Assembly (NCBI GenBank): GCA_035626475.1
Contig: DASPNP010000043.1
Coordinates: 1-31,231, forward strand
Source of the DNA: DASPKT01 sp035626475
GTDB lineage: Bacteria > Pseudomonadota > Alphaproteobacteria > Azospirillales > Azospirillaceae
Direction of reading: 5' to 3'
DNA: 31,231 nucleotides
Under the pieces are notes generated by a model, which saw nothing but the letters and a program-made list of their open reading frames with translations, made no database searches and was not told the origin of the DNA. Made by a program: the position numbers and the translations under genes. Every line of letters starts with the position of its first letter. Position 1 is the stretch's first letter. This document shows positions 16,005-24,261 of this stretch, piece after piece.

Positions 16005-17222
16005 ATGACGATTGATCATCCGCATCCGTCGCGCCGCGACCTGCTGCGCGGCGCCTTCTGGACCGGCGTCGGCGGCGTCGCCGCCCTGACCCTGCCGCCC
16101 GGCCTGGCGCTGGCCGCCGACACGGGCGTGCGCTGGGACCGGACACTGGTGGCCTTCCATTTCGGCGGCGGCAACGACGGGCTGAACACCGTCGTCCCCT
16201 ATGCCGACCCGGCCTACGCCCGGCTGCGCCCGCGTATCGCCATCCCGCGCGACCAGGTGGTGCCGCTGACCGAGCAGCTGGGGCTGCATCCGGCGCTGGC
16301 GCCGCTGCGCGAGGCGTGGAACGACGGGCGCGGCGACCTCGCGATCGGGCTGGGCGTCGGCTATCCCAGGCAGAACCGCTCGCATTTCCGCTCCATCGAG
16401 ATCTGGGAGACGGGATCGGAGTCCGAGCAGGTGCTGACCGACGGCTGGATCGGCCGCCTGTTCGACCGGGCGGACCCGCCGGCGGCGCTGGCGGCCGACG
16501 GGGTGATCCTGTCGGGCAGCGGCCTCTCGGTCATGGCGCCCGGCACCAGGCGGATCGCCCTGCCGGCCAGCGGCGACCTCTCCACGCCCGATCTCGTCGC
16601 GCGGATCGACCCCGCGGCGCAGGCGGCCTCGCTCGGCCATGTCATGCGGACCCAGGCCGACCTCGCCCAGGCCGCCGCGACCTTCCGCGGCGTCAACGCC
16701 ACGCCCCTGCCGGTCGCCTTCCCGCAGACCGCCATCGGCCGGCTGCTGGAGCAGAGCGCCCGCATCATCGTGGCGGGCAAGCCGGTCCCGGTGATCATGA
16801 TCTCCCAGGGCAGCTACGACACCCATGCCGGCCAGCTGGACCCGCACCGCCGCCTGCTGGGCGAGCTGGCGGCGGGGCTGGTCGCCTTCCGCAACTGCCT
16901 GATGCTCGCCGGCAAGTGGGACAGCGTCACCTTCATGAGCTTCGCCGAGTTCGGCCGCCGCGCCGCCGAGAACGGCAGCCAGGGCACCGATCATGGCGCC
17001 GCCTCCTGCCATTTCCTCATGGGCGGCGGCGTCCGCGGCGGCTTCTTCGGCCAGCAGCCCTCCCTGACCGACCTGGAGGGAGGCGACCTGCGGCACAGCG
17101 TCGATTTCCGCCGCATCTACGCCTCGGTCGCGCGGGAGTTCTGGGCCATGCCGGCCGCGACCGCCGAGGCCGCCATCGGCGCCTTCGCCCCGTTGGACCT
17201 CTACCGGGCGGGTGGAGCATGA
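16005..17222 (+). CDS. DUF1501 family protein, Tat-exported
   Basis: This 405-residue protein starts at ATG 16005 after GAGGGG. Its N-terminus has a twin-arginine signal (SRRDLLRGAFWTGVGGVAAL, cleavage near ALAA), so it is exported folded, perhaps with a bound metal. The DUF1501 hallmark LVAFHFGGGNDGLNTVVPY follows directly. Later landmarks are NRSHFRSIEIWETG, SYDTHAGQLDPHRR and FAEFGRRAAENGSQGTDHGA. This family is thought to share the alkaline-phosphatase-like fold, with the Asp and His residues in those motifs as plausible metal ligands; no activity has been established for it that I can name. Its stop overlaps the next start (ATGA). Confidence 0.9.
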   Translation: MTIDHPHPSRRDLLRGAFWTGVGGVAALTLPPGLALAADTGVRWDRTLVAFHFGGGNDGLNTVVPYADPAYARLRPRIAIPRDQVVPLTEQLGLHPALAPLREAWNDGRGDLAIGLGVGYPRQNRSHFRSIEIWETGSESEQVLTDGWIGRLFDRADPPAALAADGVILSGSGLSVMAPGTRRIALPASGDLSTPDLVARIDPAAQAASLGHVMRTQADLAQAAATFRGVNATPLPVAFPQTAIGRLLEQSARIIVAGKPVPVIMISQGSYDTHAGQLDPHRRLLGELAAGLVAFRNCLMLAGKWDSVTFMSFAEFGRRAAENGSQGTDHGAASCHFLMGGGVRGGFFGQQPSLTDLEGGDLRHSVDFRRIYASVAREFWAMPAATAEAAIGAFAPLDLYRAGGA

Positions 17223-17728
17223 GCGCCCGGCGCGCCCTGGCGCTGGCCCTGCTGCTGCTGCCGGCGGCACATGCCGCGCGGGCGGAGACGCTGGCGGCGG
17301 CGCTGCAGGCGCTGGCGGTGGAGCGGGACTTCGTGGCCGAGATCGCGGCCGACATGGCTGGGCTGCCGGCGAAGTCCCCGGGCGGAGGCGAGGACGCCCT
17401 CCTGGCTCTCCTGCGGGGCACCAACCATGTGCTGGTCCGCGACCGGGGCCGGGTGGTGCGGGTGATGGTGCTGGGCCCGGCGGAACCGGGCGACGCGCCG
17501 CCGCGGCCCGCCCTTCCGCCGGCGGTCGCGGGGGTCGAGGTCTCCACCGCCGAGGTCCCCGTGCCCGACGCCCTCGCCGAGGAGCGGGCCGCCATCGCGC
17601 GCGGCCTGTCGCCCGACACGGGCGAGGAGACCGGCATCGCGGCGGCGCTGGCCCGGGCGTCCCAGATCGCCGCCCGCGACCGCCATCGCGCCTGGGCACC
17701 CTTCGGCGCGCAGCCGTCGGACCGGTAG
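17219..17728 (+). CDS. Small secreted protein with an STN-like domain
   Basis: This 169-residue protein is translationally coupled to the DUF1501 gene by an ATGA overlap. A signal peptide (RRALALALLLLPAAHAARAE) is followed by AAALQALAVERDFVAEIAAD and EDALLALLRGTNHVLVRDRG. That spacing and pattern resemble the short STN domain (secretin and TonB N-terminus), which normally sits at the front of TonB-dependent receptors or secretins; here it stands alone. The rest is a Pro-rich linker and a short charged helix. The STN assignment rests on pattern recognition only. Its position suggests a periplasmic accessory of the DUF1800/DUF1501 pair. Confidence 0.75.
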   Translation: MSARRALALALLLLPAAHAARAETLAAALQALAVERDFVAEIAADMAGLPAKSPGGGEDALLALLRGTNHVLVRDRGRVVRVMVLGPAEPGDAPPRPALPPAVAGVEVSTAEVPVPDALAEERAAIARGLSPDTGEETGIAAALARASQIAARDRHRAWAPFGAQPSDR

Positions 17729-17750
17729 GGCGCCCCGGCCCAGCGGAAAC

Positions 17751-17784
17751 GGAACAGGGGCGGCCGGATGGCCGTCCCTGTTCC
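17751..17784 (+). terminator. Long GC-rich hairpin closing the DUF1800 operon
   Basis: GGAACAGGG (17751-17759), G and CGGCC pair with GGCCG, T and CCCTGTTCC (17776-17784) around the tetraloop GGAT. This gives a 15-base-pair stem with a single G-U pair, 22 bases after the stop codon. No U-run follows on either strand, so it may stop polymerase inefficiently or mainly protect the mRNA 3' end. Confidence 0.6.
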
Positions 17785-17943
17785 ACTCAGTGGTGCGTAC
17801 CGCCGGCCGTGGCGATGGCGTCGGCGCCCTGGAACGCCTGGGCCACCGCGTTGGGAAAGAGCGGGCCGGGAGGGGCGGGTGGCGGTCGGCGTCGCCGGGA
17901 TCGCGGCCCAAACGAACCTGCTGGTGCTGAACGCCATGACCGA

Positions 17944-17963
17944 TCATCCGCCTCGGCGGATGA
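17944..17963. promoter_or_regulatory. Palindrome upstream of the hybrid kinase gene
   Basis: TCATCCGCC (17944-17952) and GGCGGATGA (17955-17963) are exact reverse complements around TC. The site lies 41 bases before the kinase start. It could be an operator or a short hairpin in the leader; nothing in the window tells which. Confidence 0.4.
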
Positions 17964-18004
17964 CGAGCCGGAAAATTTCGCTAAAATCCAAAGGGGCAGC
18001 GGGC

Positions 18005-21000
18005 ATGGCGCTGTTGATCGCCTCGGCGTTGCTGTGGAGAGCGGAAGTGCGGCGTCTGCGAGACCTTCTCAGTGCCGGTCCGATCCAGCGACGGCTGGCG
18101 CTGCTCGTCGTCCTGGCCCTGCTGCCGCCCGCCTGCCTGGTCATTGCCATCCTGCTGCAGGACATGGCGGCGGCCAAGACGCGGGCGCAGGAGACCGCGC
18201 TGAACCTTGCCCGCGAGATCGCCGACGTCCATGCCGAGCATGTGGCGCAGGGCCGCGCGGTGGCGGAGCTGCTGGCCGAGATGCCGCAGCTGCGCGAGGC
18301 CCAGGATTGCTCACAGGCCTTGGCGGAGTTGACCGTCCGGCGGCCGTGGCTGTCCGGTGCCTACGTTGCATTCCCGAACGGCGACGTCCACTGCAATTCA
18401 GGCCCGATGGCATCCCCCATCAACCTCGCCGACCGGCCGTATTTCCGCGAGGTGCTGGAGCGGCGCACGCCGGTGGTGAGCGGCCTGCTGCGCGGCCGCT
18501 ATACCGGCAAGCCGGTGATCATCATCGCCGTGCCGGTGCTCGCCGAGGGCGCCGTCCGCTCCGTCGTCGGCGTCTCCCTGGACGCCTCCTGGTTGGAAGG
18601 GGTACTGGCCGAGAAGGGGCGGCAGCACGGCGCCATGGCCATGGTGCTGGACAATGACGGCGTTCTGGTCGCGCGCCACCCCGCCCGCACCGACATGATC
18701 GACCGCAGCTTCCGCGACCATCCGCTGGTGCGGCTGGTGCTGGAGCGCGGGTCGGGCACCGCCGAGATGTCGACCCTGGACGGGGTGGAACGCGTGGTCG
18801 GCTTCGTCGAAGTCCGGGGCGGCCGGTCGCAGATCGCCGTCGGATTCGACCGCAAGGTGGTCTACGCGCCGGTCTACCGCAGCTTCGCCCTGGCGCTTCT
18901 GCTCCTCGCGGGGCTGATGCTGCTGTCGGGGCTGCTCGCCCGCGCCTATGGCCGGCATGTGATCGTGCGTCATCTGGAACAGCTCGCCGGCGCCGCGCGC
19001 CGGGTCTCCGCCGGGGACCTGGACGCGCGGGTGCCGGTCGGAGAACAGGCGACCGGCGACGAGCTGCTGGAGCTGGGCCGCGCCTTCAATACCATGGCGG
19101 AGTCGCTGCGGGACCGGGACGCGCGGCTGCGGGCCAGCCACCGGAGCCTAGCGGATCGGCAGGCCATCCTGTCGGCGGCCCTGGAGAGTTCGCTGGATGC
19201 CATCTACGTCGTGCGCGTGCTCGAAGACGGGCTGCTGATGGAGTTCTGCAATCCCGAGGGTGCCGCCCGCCTAGAGCTGCGCTGCGAGAATATGATCGGG
19301 CGCCGCTTGGAGGACATTCTGACGGGACCCATCGCCGAGGCCAGTATCGCCCGCCTCAATCTCTGCCTTGAGGAGCGGCGGCCGCGGCAGAGCGAGGCGG
19401 TGTCGGTGCTGCGCGATGGCCGGCGCTACGAGTTCGTCGACGTGCCGATCCTGGACGAGGAGGGGCGCGTGGCGCGCGTGCTGTGCACCGTGCGCGACGT
19501 GACGGAGGAGCGTCGGCGCAGCCGCGCCCTGTGGGAACGCGAGCAGCTGGTCTCCACCGTCTTCAGCGCCGTCGCCGACTGCATCTACGTGCTGGGATTG
19601 CGCGACGGCGAGCTCTTCGTCGAGATGGTGAACGCGGCCGGGGCCGAGGCGCTGGGCCGCAAGGCCGATGACATCGCCGGCCGCCGACTGGTCGATCTGG
19701 CCGGCCCGGAGAACGCCGCCCTCGCCCGCCGCCGCGTCCAGGCCTGCCTAGATGCCGGCACCATCGTGCGGTTCCCGGCCCAACCCGAGCATTCGGGGAG
19801 CGACCGAATCTGGGAGGCGGTCTTCGTTCCGATATTCGACGAGGGCCGCATCTGCCGCATCGTCTGCACCAACCGGGAGGTGACGGAGGCGGTGCGGCGC
19901 GAGGCCGACCTGCGGGCCCAGTCCGACCAGCTGGCCGCAATGGCGGCCGACCTCGCCCAGGCCCGCGACGCGGCGGACGCGGCCAGCGAGGCAAAGTCCG
20001 CCTTCCTCGCCAATATGAGCCACGAGCTGCGCACGCCGCTGAATGCCATCATCGGCTTCGCCGACCTGCTGCTGGCGGGGGAGGGAAGCGAGGCCGAGCG
20101 GCGGCACCATCTGCGGCTGCTGGGGGATTCGGGCCGGGTGCTGCTGGCGATCGTCAACGACATTCTCGACCTGTCGAAGATCGAGGCGGGCCGGCTGTCG
20201 CTGGAGCGGGTACCGGTCGACCCTGCGGCGCTGGCGCGCAGCTCGGCCGATCTGGTGCGGGCGGAGGCAGAGGCCAAGGGCCTCCAGCTGACCGTCACGG
20301 TGGATCCGGCGCTGCCGCCCTGGGTGACGGGCGATCCGGTGCGGCTGCGCCAGATCCTGCTCAATCTCCTGAGCAACGCGGTGAAGTTCACCGAGCGGGG
20401 CTCGGTCGCCCTCGGCGTGGACCGGGCGCCCGACGGGCGCCTGCGCATCGCGGTGGAGGACACGGGCATCGGCATCACGCCCGAGCAGATGTCCACCCTG
20501 TTCCAGCGCTTCCGGCAGGCCGACGCTTCGACCGCGCGCCGTTACGGCGGCACCGGGCTCGGTCTCGCCATCTCGCGCCAGCTGGCCGAGCTCATGGGCG
20601 GGGAGATCACAGTGCGCAGCGCGGCCGGCCGGGGCAGCGTGTTCCAGGTATTGCTGCCGCTGGAACCGGCCGATGCGCCGAAGCATGGCGCGCGGCCGGT
20701 GGTGGCGTCCACCGACGGCCATGCCGGACGGATCCTGGTGGCCGAGGACGTGGTGCCCAACCAGGTGCTGATGGAGGCGATCCTGCGGCGGGCCGGCTAC
20801 ACGGTCGGCATCGCCGGCACCGGGATCGCGGCGGTGGAGGCGGTCGCCGCTCAGTCCTGGGACTTGGTGCTGATGGATATCCACATGCCGGAGCTGGACG
20901 GCTACGAGGCGACACGGCGGATTCGCGCCCTCGGCGGGGCGGCCGCGACCCTCCCGGTAATCGCGCTCACCGCCGCGGCCGATGGGGCCGGGGCGGCGGC

Positions 21001-21463
21001 GGCGGCGGGCATGGACGGCTATCTCATGAAGCCGGTGGACGGCGCGGCGCTTCTGTCCACGGTCGCGGCGACGCTCGGCCGGCCCGCCGCCGAGCAGCCG
21101 GCCCCAGGGCAGGCTTGGGGCGCCGATCTGGAGCGGCAGTTCGGCCGGGTGTTGTCGGTGGAGCTGTTGGGCGACTTCCTGGCCGACGCCGGCACCCGCA
21201 TCCGCCGCATCCGCGACGGCCAGGGCGACCACGCCCTGCTGGCGGCCGAGGCCCACGCGCTGAAATCCATGGCCGGCACCTATGGTTTTCCTGCCCTGGC
21301 GTCGGTCGCGGGCGCTATCGAGCGCGATGCCCGGCAGGGCACCGATCCGAAAGCGAATGATCTGCACGGCCTGACGGCCGAGTTCGCCCAGGTGGCAAAG
21401 ACGGTCGTCGACCAATATCCCGAGCTGTCGTCCGAGGACGGCTACCTGGTGCGGGAGCCCTAA
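18005..21463 (+). CDS. Hybrid sensor histidine kinase (dCache-HAMP-PAS-PAS-HisKA-HATPase-REC-HPt)
   Basis: The start ATG 18005 has AAGGGG 8 bases upstream, much better than the in-frame ATGs at 17936 and 17960, giving 1152 residues. Order: transmembrane helix about 29-52; a dCache-type periplasmic sensor 55-290 with DRPYFREVLERRTPVVSG; second helix 293-315; HAMP 317-370; PAS domains near 385-505 and 512-640; dimerisation domain with phospho-acceptor His673 in SHELRTPLNAIIGF; ATPase domain with NLLSNAVKF, DTGIGI and GGTGLGLAI; receiver domain with Asp958 in LVLMDIHMPELDG; and an HPt domain with His1084 in AHALKSMAGTYGF. The whole His-Asp-His relay is in one chain and needs only a separate response regulator, which is not in this window. 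The stop codon overlaps the stop of the convergent PadR gene by 4 bases. Confidence 0.93.
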   Translation: MALLIASALLWRAEVRRLRDLLSAGPIQRRLALLVVLALLPPACLVIAILLQDMAAAKTRAQETALNLAREIADVHAEHVAQGRAVAELLAEMPQLREAQDCSQALAELTVRRPWLSGAYVAFPNGDVHCNSGPMASPINLADRPYFREVLERRTPVVSGLLRGRYTGKPVIIIAVPVLAEGAVRSVVGVSLDASWLEGVLAEKGRQHGAMAMVLDNDGVLVARHPARTDMIDRSFRDHPLVRLVLERGSGTAEMSTLDGVERVVGFVEVRGGRSQIAVGFDRKVVYAPVYRSFALALLLLAGLMLLSGLLARAYGRHVIVRHLEQLAGAARRVSAGDLDARVPVGEQATGDELLELGRAFNTMAESLRDRDARLRASHRSLADRQAILSAALESSLDAIYVVRVLEDGLLMEFCNPEGAARLELRCENMIGRRLEDILTGPIAEASIARLNLCLEERRPRQSEAVSVLRDGRRYEFVDVPILDEEGRVARVLCTVRDVTEERRRSRALWEREQLVSTVFSAVADCIYVLGLRDGELFVEMVNAAGAEALGRKADDIAGRRLVDLAGPENAALARRRVQACLDAGTIVRFPAQPEHSGSDRIWEAVFVPIFDEGRICRIVCTNREVTEAVRREADLRAQSDQLAAMAADLAQARDAADAASEAKSAFLANMSHELRTPLNAIIGFADLLLAGEGSEAERRHHLRLLGDSGRVLLAIVNDILDLSKIEAGRLSLERVPVDPAALARSSADLVRAEAEAKGLQLTVTVDPALPPWVTGDPVRLRQILLNLLSNAVKFTERGSVALGVDRAPDGRLRIAVEDTGIGITPEQMSTLFQRFRQADASTARRYGGTGLGLAISRQLAELMGGEITVRSAAGRGSVFQVLLPLEPADAPKHGARPVVASTDGHAGRILVAEDVVPNQVLMEAILRRAGYTVGIAGTGIAAVEAVAAQSWDLVLMDIHMPELDGYEATRRIRALGGAAATLPVIALTAAADGAGAAAAAGMDGYLMKPVDGAALLSTVAATLGRPAAEQPAPGQAWGADLERQFGRVLSVELLGDFLADAGTRIRRIRDGQGDHALLAAEAHALKSMAGTYGFPALASVAGAIERDARQGTDPKANDLHGLTAEFAQVAKTVVDQYPELSSEDGYLVREP

Positions 21464-22062
21464 GAGGGAGCGCTTCGAGGGGCGGCGGCTGGAGGGCCAT
21501 TCCCGCCGCCCGCACCTTCTGTCGGTTCCTCGTCCGCCTGCTTCAGGAGGGCGATGGCGGACTGGCACAGGTCGATCCACAGCAGCTCGGAGGCGATGCC
21601 CGTACGCAGAACCAGGTGGCGCAGGCGTTGCTCGCGGGAAGGCATGGCACCGGCGAAGTCGCGCGCCTCGATGCGGCGGTAGAGGTCGAGCTTCTCCCGA
21701 TGCCGCTCCAGGCGGCCTTCGATGCTGGCGGCGAGATCCGTCGGGCCAACCACGGCCTCGGCGCGCAGCACCACCATCATCTCGTCGCGGATCGGGCGCG
21801 GATCGCGCGGCGCGGCGACCCAGCGCCGCAGCTCCTCCAGTCCGGCCGGCAGCACCCGGTAGACGCGCTTGCGGCCCCGGCCGGACTCGGGCGGCAAGGA
21901 TTCGACCCAACCTTCCTTCTCCAGCACGGCAAGCTCGCGATAGATCTGCTGGTGCGTCGCCGGCCAGAAGTATCCGATCGACCGGTCGAAGCGGGCGGCA
22001 AGCTCAGAGCCGGAGCAGGCATGCTCGGCCAGTGCGGTCAGCAGGGCGTGGGACAGGGACAT
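21460..22062 (-). CDS. PadR-family transcriptional regulator
   Basis: This 200-residue protein starts at ATG 22062 with GGAGAG a few bases upstream. The N-terminal winged helix (about 5-85) shows LLTALAEHACSGSELAARFD, FWPATHQQIYRELAVLEKEG and GRGRKRVYRVLPAGLEELRR, the PadR order of recognition helix, linker and wing. The C-terminal half (about 95-180) is helical, matching the Vir_act_alpha_C dimerisation part. It is the last gene of a four-gene operon, 26 bases after the acyl-CoA ligase. It may therefore be the local repressor that reads the fatty-acid or aromatic substrate of the pathway and binds the palindromes at the operon promoter; that assignment is inference. The final 25 residues are Gly/Pro/Ala rich and probably disordered. 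Confidence 0.87.
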   Translation of the reverse strand: MSLSHALLTALAEHACSGSELAARFDRSIGYFWPATHQQIYRELAVLEKEGWVESLPPESGRGRKRVYRVLPAGLEELRRWVAAPRDPRPIRDEMMVVLRAEAVVGPTDLAASIEGRLERHREKLDLYRRIEARDFAGAMPSREQRLRHLVLRTGIASELLWIDLCQSAIALLKQADEEPTEGAGGGNGPPAAAPRSAPS

Positions 22063-22088
22063 GGCTCTCCAACCCGGCGGGTCCCGGC

Positions 22089-23753
22089 CTACTTCCCGGC
22101 CAGCTCCCGCAACGCGGCGCGCAGTATCTTGCCGACCGGGGATTTCGGCAACTGCTCGCGGATGGTGACATCGCGCGGGACCTTGTAGGCGGCGAGGTTC
22201 TCGCGGCAGTGCCGGATCAGCGCCTCGGCATCCAGCCCCGGCCCGCGCGGCGTGACGAAGGCGTGCACCGCCTCGCCGGTGCGCGGGTCGGGCACGCCGA
22301 TGACCGCCACCTCCGCCACGTCGGCGTGGGATGCGATCACCGCCTCGACCTCGTTGGGATAGACGTTGAAGCCGGAGACCAGGATCATGTCCTTGCTGCG
22401 GTCGAGGATGCGCAGATGCCCGCCCTCCTCGAACACGCCGATGTCGCCGGTGCGCAGCCAGCCGTCCTGGAAGGCGGAAGCGGTCTCCGCCGGCTGGTTC
22501 AGGTAGGCGGGGACGATCTGCGGCCCGCGCACCAGGATCTCCCCCGGGGTGCCCGGTGCGGCGTCCTTGCCGTCCATATCGACGATGCGGACCTCGCTGC
22601 CGGGCATGGGCACGCCGACGGTGCCGGGCCGGCCGGCGCCGGGCGGGCTGCAGGCGACGATGCAGGTGGACTCGGTCAGCCCGTATCCCTCGACCATGGG
22701 CCCGACGGCTGCCCGCCACGCCTCGGAGGTGGAGGGCCGCAGCGCCGTGCCGCCGGAGATCGACAGGCCGATGCGGGGCGCCAGCTCGCGGAACCAGGGC
22801 TCGGCCAGCAGGCCGGCATAGAGCGTGTCCACGCCGGCGAACCAGTCGATCCGCCGGCCCTCGAAGGCGGCGCGCAGGTTCGACAGCGGACGCGGGTTCG
22901 GGATCAGCAGGTTGTGCGCGCCGGCGTTCAGATAGGCCAGGAAGTTCAGCACGAAGGCGAAGATGTGATAGAGCGGCAGCACCGTCAGGGCCGTATGATC
23001 AGGCTGGAACGGCTTGCCGTAGGCCGCCATGAAGTCGCTGGCCATGCGGATTGCGGACAGCACGTTGCCGGCGCTGATGACCGCCCCCTTGCTGCGCCCG
23101 GTCGTGCCGCCGGTGTACTGGTACAGCGCCGTCGGGTGGCTGCGCTCGGGCAGGGGGCCCGCGGCTCGGCCGGCCTCCAGCGCGTCCATGAAGGTGACAT
23201 GCGCGAAGCTCGGGGTGGGGGCGGCCATGCCCTGGCGCACCGCCGCCGCGACGGGGGCCGGCAGGAAGTCCGCCAGGCTGGCGAGGATCGGCGCCACCCC
23301 GATCGCGGCGATGGCGGGGGCGGCGGCACCGGCGAACAGGTCGCAGGCGACCAGGGCCTTGGCGCCGCTGTCCCGCAGCTGGTGCTCCAGCTCGCGCGGG
23401 GTGTAGAGCGGGTTGATGTTGGTGACGATCAGCCCCGCCCGCCAGGCGCCCAGCACTGCCAGCGGGTACTGCAGGCTGTTGGGCAGCTGTACGCCCAGAA
23501 CGTCGCCCGGCTTCAGCCCCAGCGGCCCGGCCAGATAGGCGGCGAAGGCGCCGGACAGCTCGTCCACCTGCGCGAAGGACAGGGTGGCCGACGGGCCGCG
23601 GGGCAGCAGGACGGTGAAGGCCGGGGCGTCCCCGAAGCGCGCCGCGGCGGCGGCCGCCATGCCGCCGGGGTGGGCGGGCAGCGTCGACATGTCGGGCGCG
23701 TAGTCGCGCAGGCACGGCGGATAGGCGTCCAGCCAGGGCCTCGGGCTGTGCAT
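22089..23753 (-). CDS. Acyl-CoA ligase (AMP-forming, long-chain fatty acid type)
   Basis: This 554-residue enzyme of the acyl-adenylate superfamily activates a carboxylic acid with ATP and joins it to CoA. ATG 23753 is preceded by AGAGGGGG. Core motifs are all present: the P-loop YTGGTTGRSKG (213-223), EGYGLTES (355-362), GWLRTGD (431-437, with the ribose-binding Asp437), DRSKDMILVSGFNVYPNEVE (451-470) and the catalytic Lys542 in PVGKILR. FadD-like features such as LYTPRELEHQL and ALYQYTGG favour a medium- or long-chain fatty acid over acetate, but substrate cannot be read reliably. Being next to fadH, it probably feeds unsaturated acyl-CoAs into beta-oxidation. Confidence 0.9.
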   Translation of the reverse strand: MHSPRPWLDAYPPCLRDYAPDMSTLPAHPGGMAAAAAARFGDAPAFTVLLPRGPSATLSFAQVDELSGAFAAYLAGPLGLKPGDVLGVQLPNSLQYPLAVLGAWRAGLIVTNINPLYTPRELEHQLRDSGAKALVACDLFAGAAAPAIAAIGVAPILASLADFLPAPVAAAVRQGMAAPTPSFAHVTFMDALEAGRAAGPLPERSHPTALYQYTGGTTGRSKGAVISAGNVLSAIRMASDFMAAYGKPFQPDHTALTVLPLYHIFAFVLNFLAYLNAGAHNLLIPNPRPLSNLRAAFEGRRIDWFAGVDTLYAGLLAEPWFRELAPRIGLSISGGTALRPSTSEAWRAAVGPMVEGYGLTESTCIVACSPPGAGRPGTVGVPMPGSEVRIVDMDGKDAAPGTPGEILVRGPQIVPAYLNQPAETASAFQDGWLRTGDIGVFEEGGHLRILDRSKDMILVSGFNVYPNEVEAVIASHADVAEVAVIGVPDPRTGEAVHAFVTPRGPGLDAEALIRHCRENLAAYKVPRDVTIREQLPKSPVGKILRAALRELAGK

Positions 23754-23787
23754 GGCGTCCCCCTCTGATGCTTTACGGAGCGGCCAC

Positions 23788-24219
23788 TCAGTCCTTGAAG
23801 GCCGGCAGCAGGTGGCCCAGCTTCGCGCCCATCTCGGCGCCCAGCGCCTGCAGGCCGCTCATCGGGCGGATCATCACCTCGAAATCGACGATCATCCCCT
23901 GTTCGTCGAAGCGGATGAGGTCGATGCCCTTCAGCTGCTTGTCCCCGACGCGGGCGCTGAACTCCAGCACGACGTTCAAGCCATCCTCGCCGGCCAAGCG
24001 GCGGTGATAGGTGAAGTCCTGGAACACCGTCACCACGGTGCTCAGCGCCAGCACCATCGCCTCACGCGAGCGGTAAGGCTTGAAAGCCATGGGCGAGCGG
24101 AAGCAGGCATCGGCATGGACGATCTCCGGCAGCCCCGTCAGGTCTCCGGATTCGACCATGTCGTGCCACTTGGCCAGCGAGGCGGCGGCGGCGGGGTGCA
24201 GGGCGGGCATCGGGGTCAT
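23788..24219 (-). CDS. SnoaL/NTF2-like protein
   Basis: This 143-residue protein has a very strong ribosome binding site (GAGGAGGAG) ahead of ATG 24219. The sequence follows the cone-shaped alpha+beta NTF2-like fold: a leading helix (LAKWHDMVESGDLTGLPEIV), a short strand with FRSPMAFKPYRSREAM, and curved sheet strands VVLEFSARVGDKQLKG, IDLIRFDEQGMIVDFEVMIR. Such proteins are small isomerases, hydratases or ligand binders, often with one buried Asp or His pair. It lies 34 bases before the ligase gene and 42 bases after fadH in the same operon, so a role on a CoA-thioester intermediate or its acid precursor is plausible. The reaction is not known. Confidence 0.83.
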   Translation of the reverse strand: MTPMPALHPAAAASLAKWHDMVESGDLTGLPEIVHADACFRSPMAFKPYRSREAMVLALSTVVTVFQDFTYHRRLAGEDGLNVVLEFSARVGDKQLKGIDLIRFDEQGMIVDFEVMIRPMSGLQALGAEMGAKLGHLLPAFKD

Positions 24220-24261
24220 GGCGGGTCTCCTCCTCTGTCGTCTTTTCTTATGCCGGGCCGG

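Noticed and set aside
17960..17987. Possible promoter ATGACG - 16 - TAAAAT before the kinase gene
   Set aside because: The predicted start would fall inside the ribosome binding site of the kinase, so the register makes no sense for this gene.
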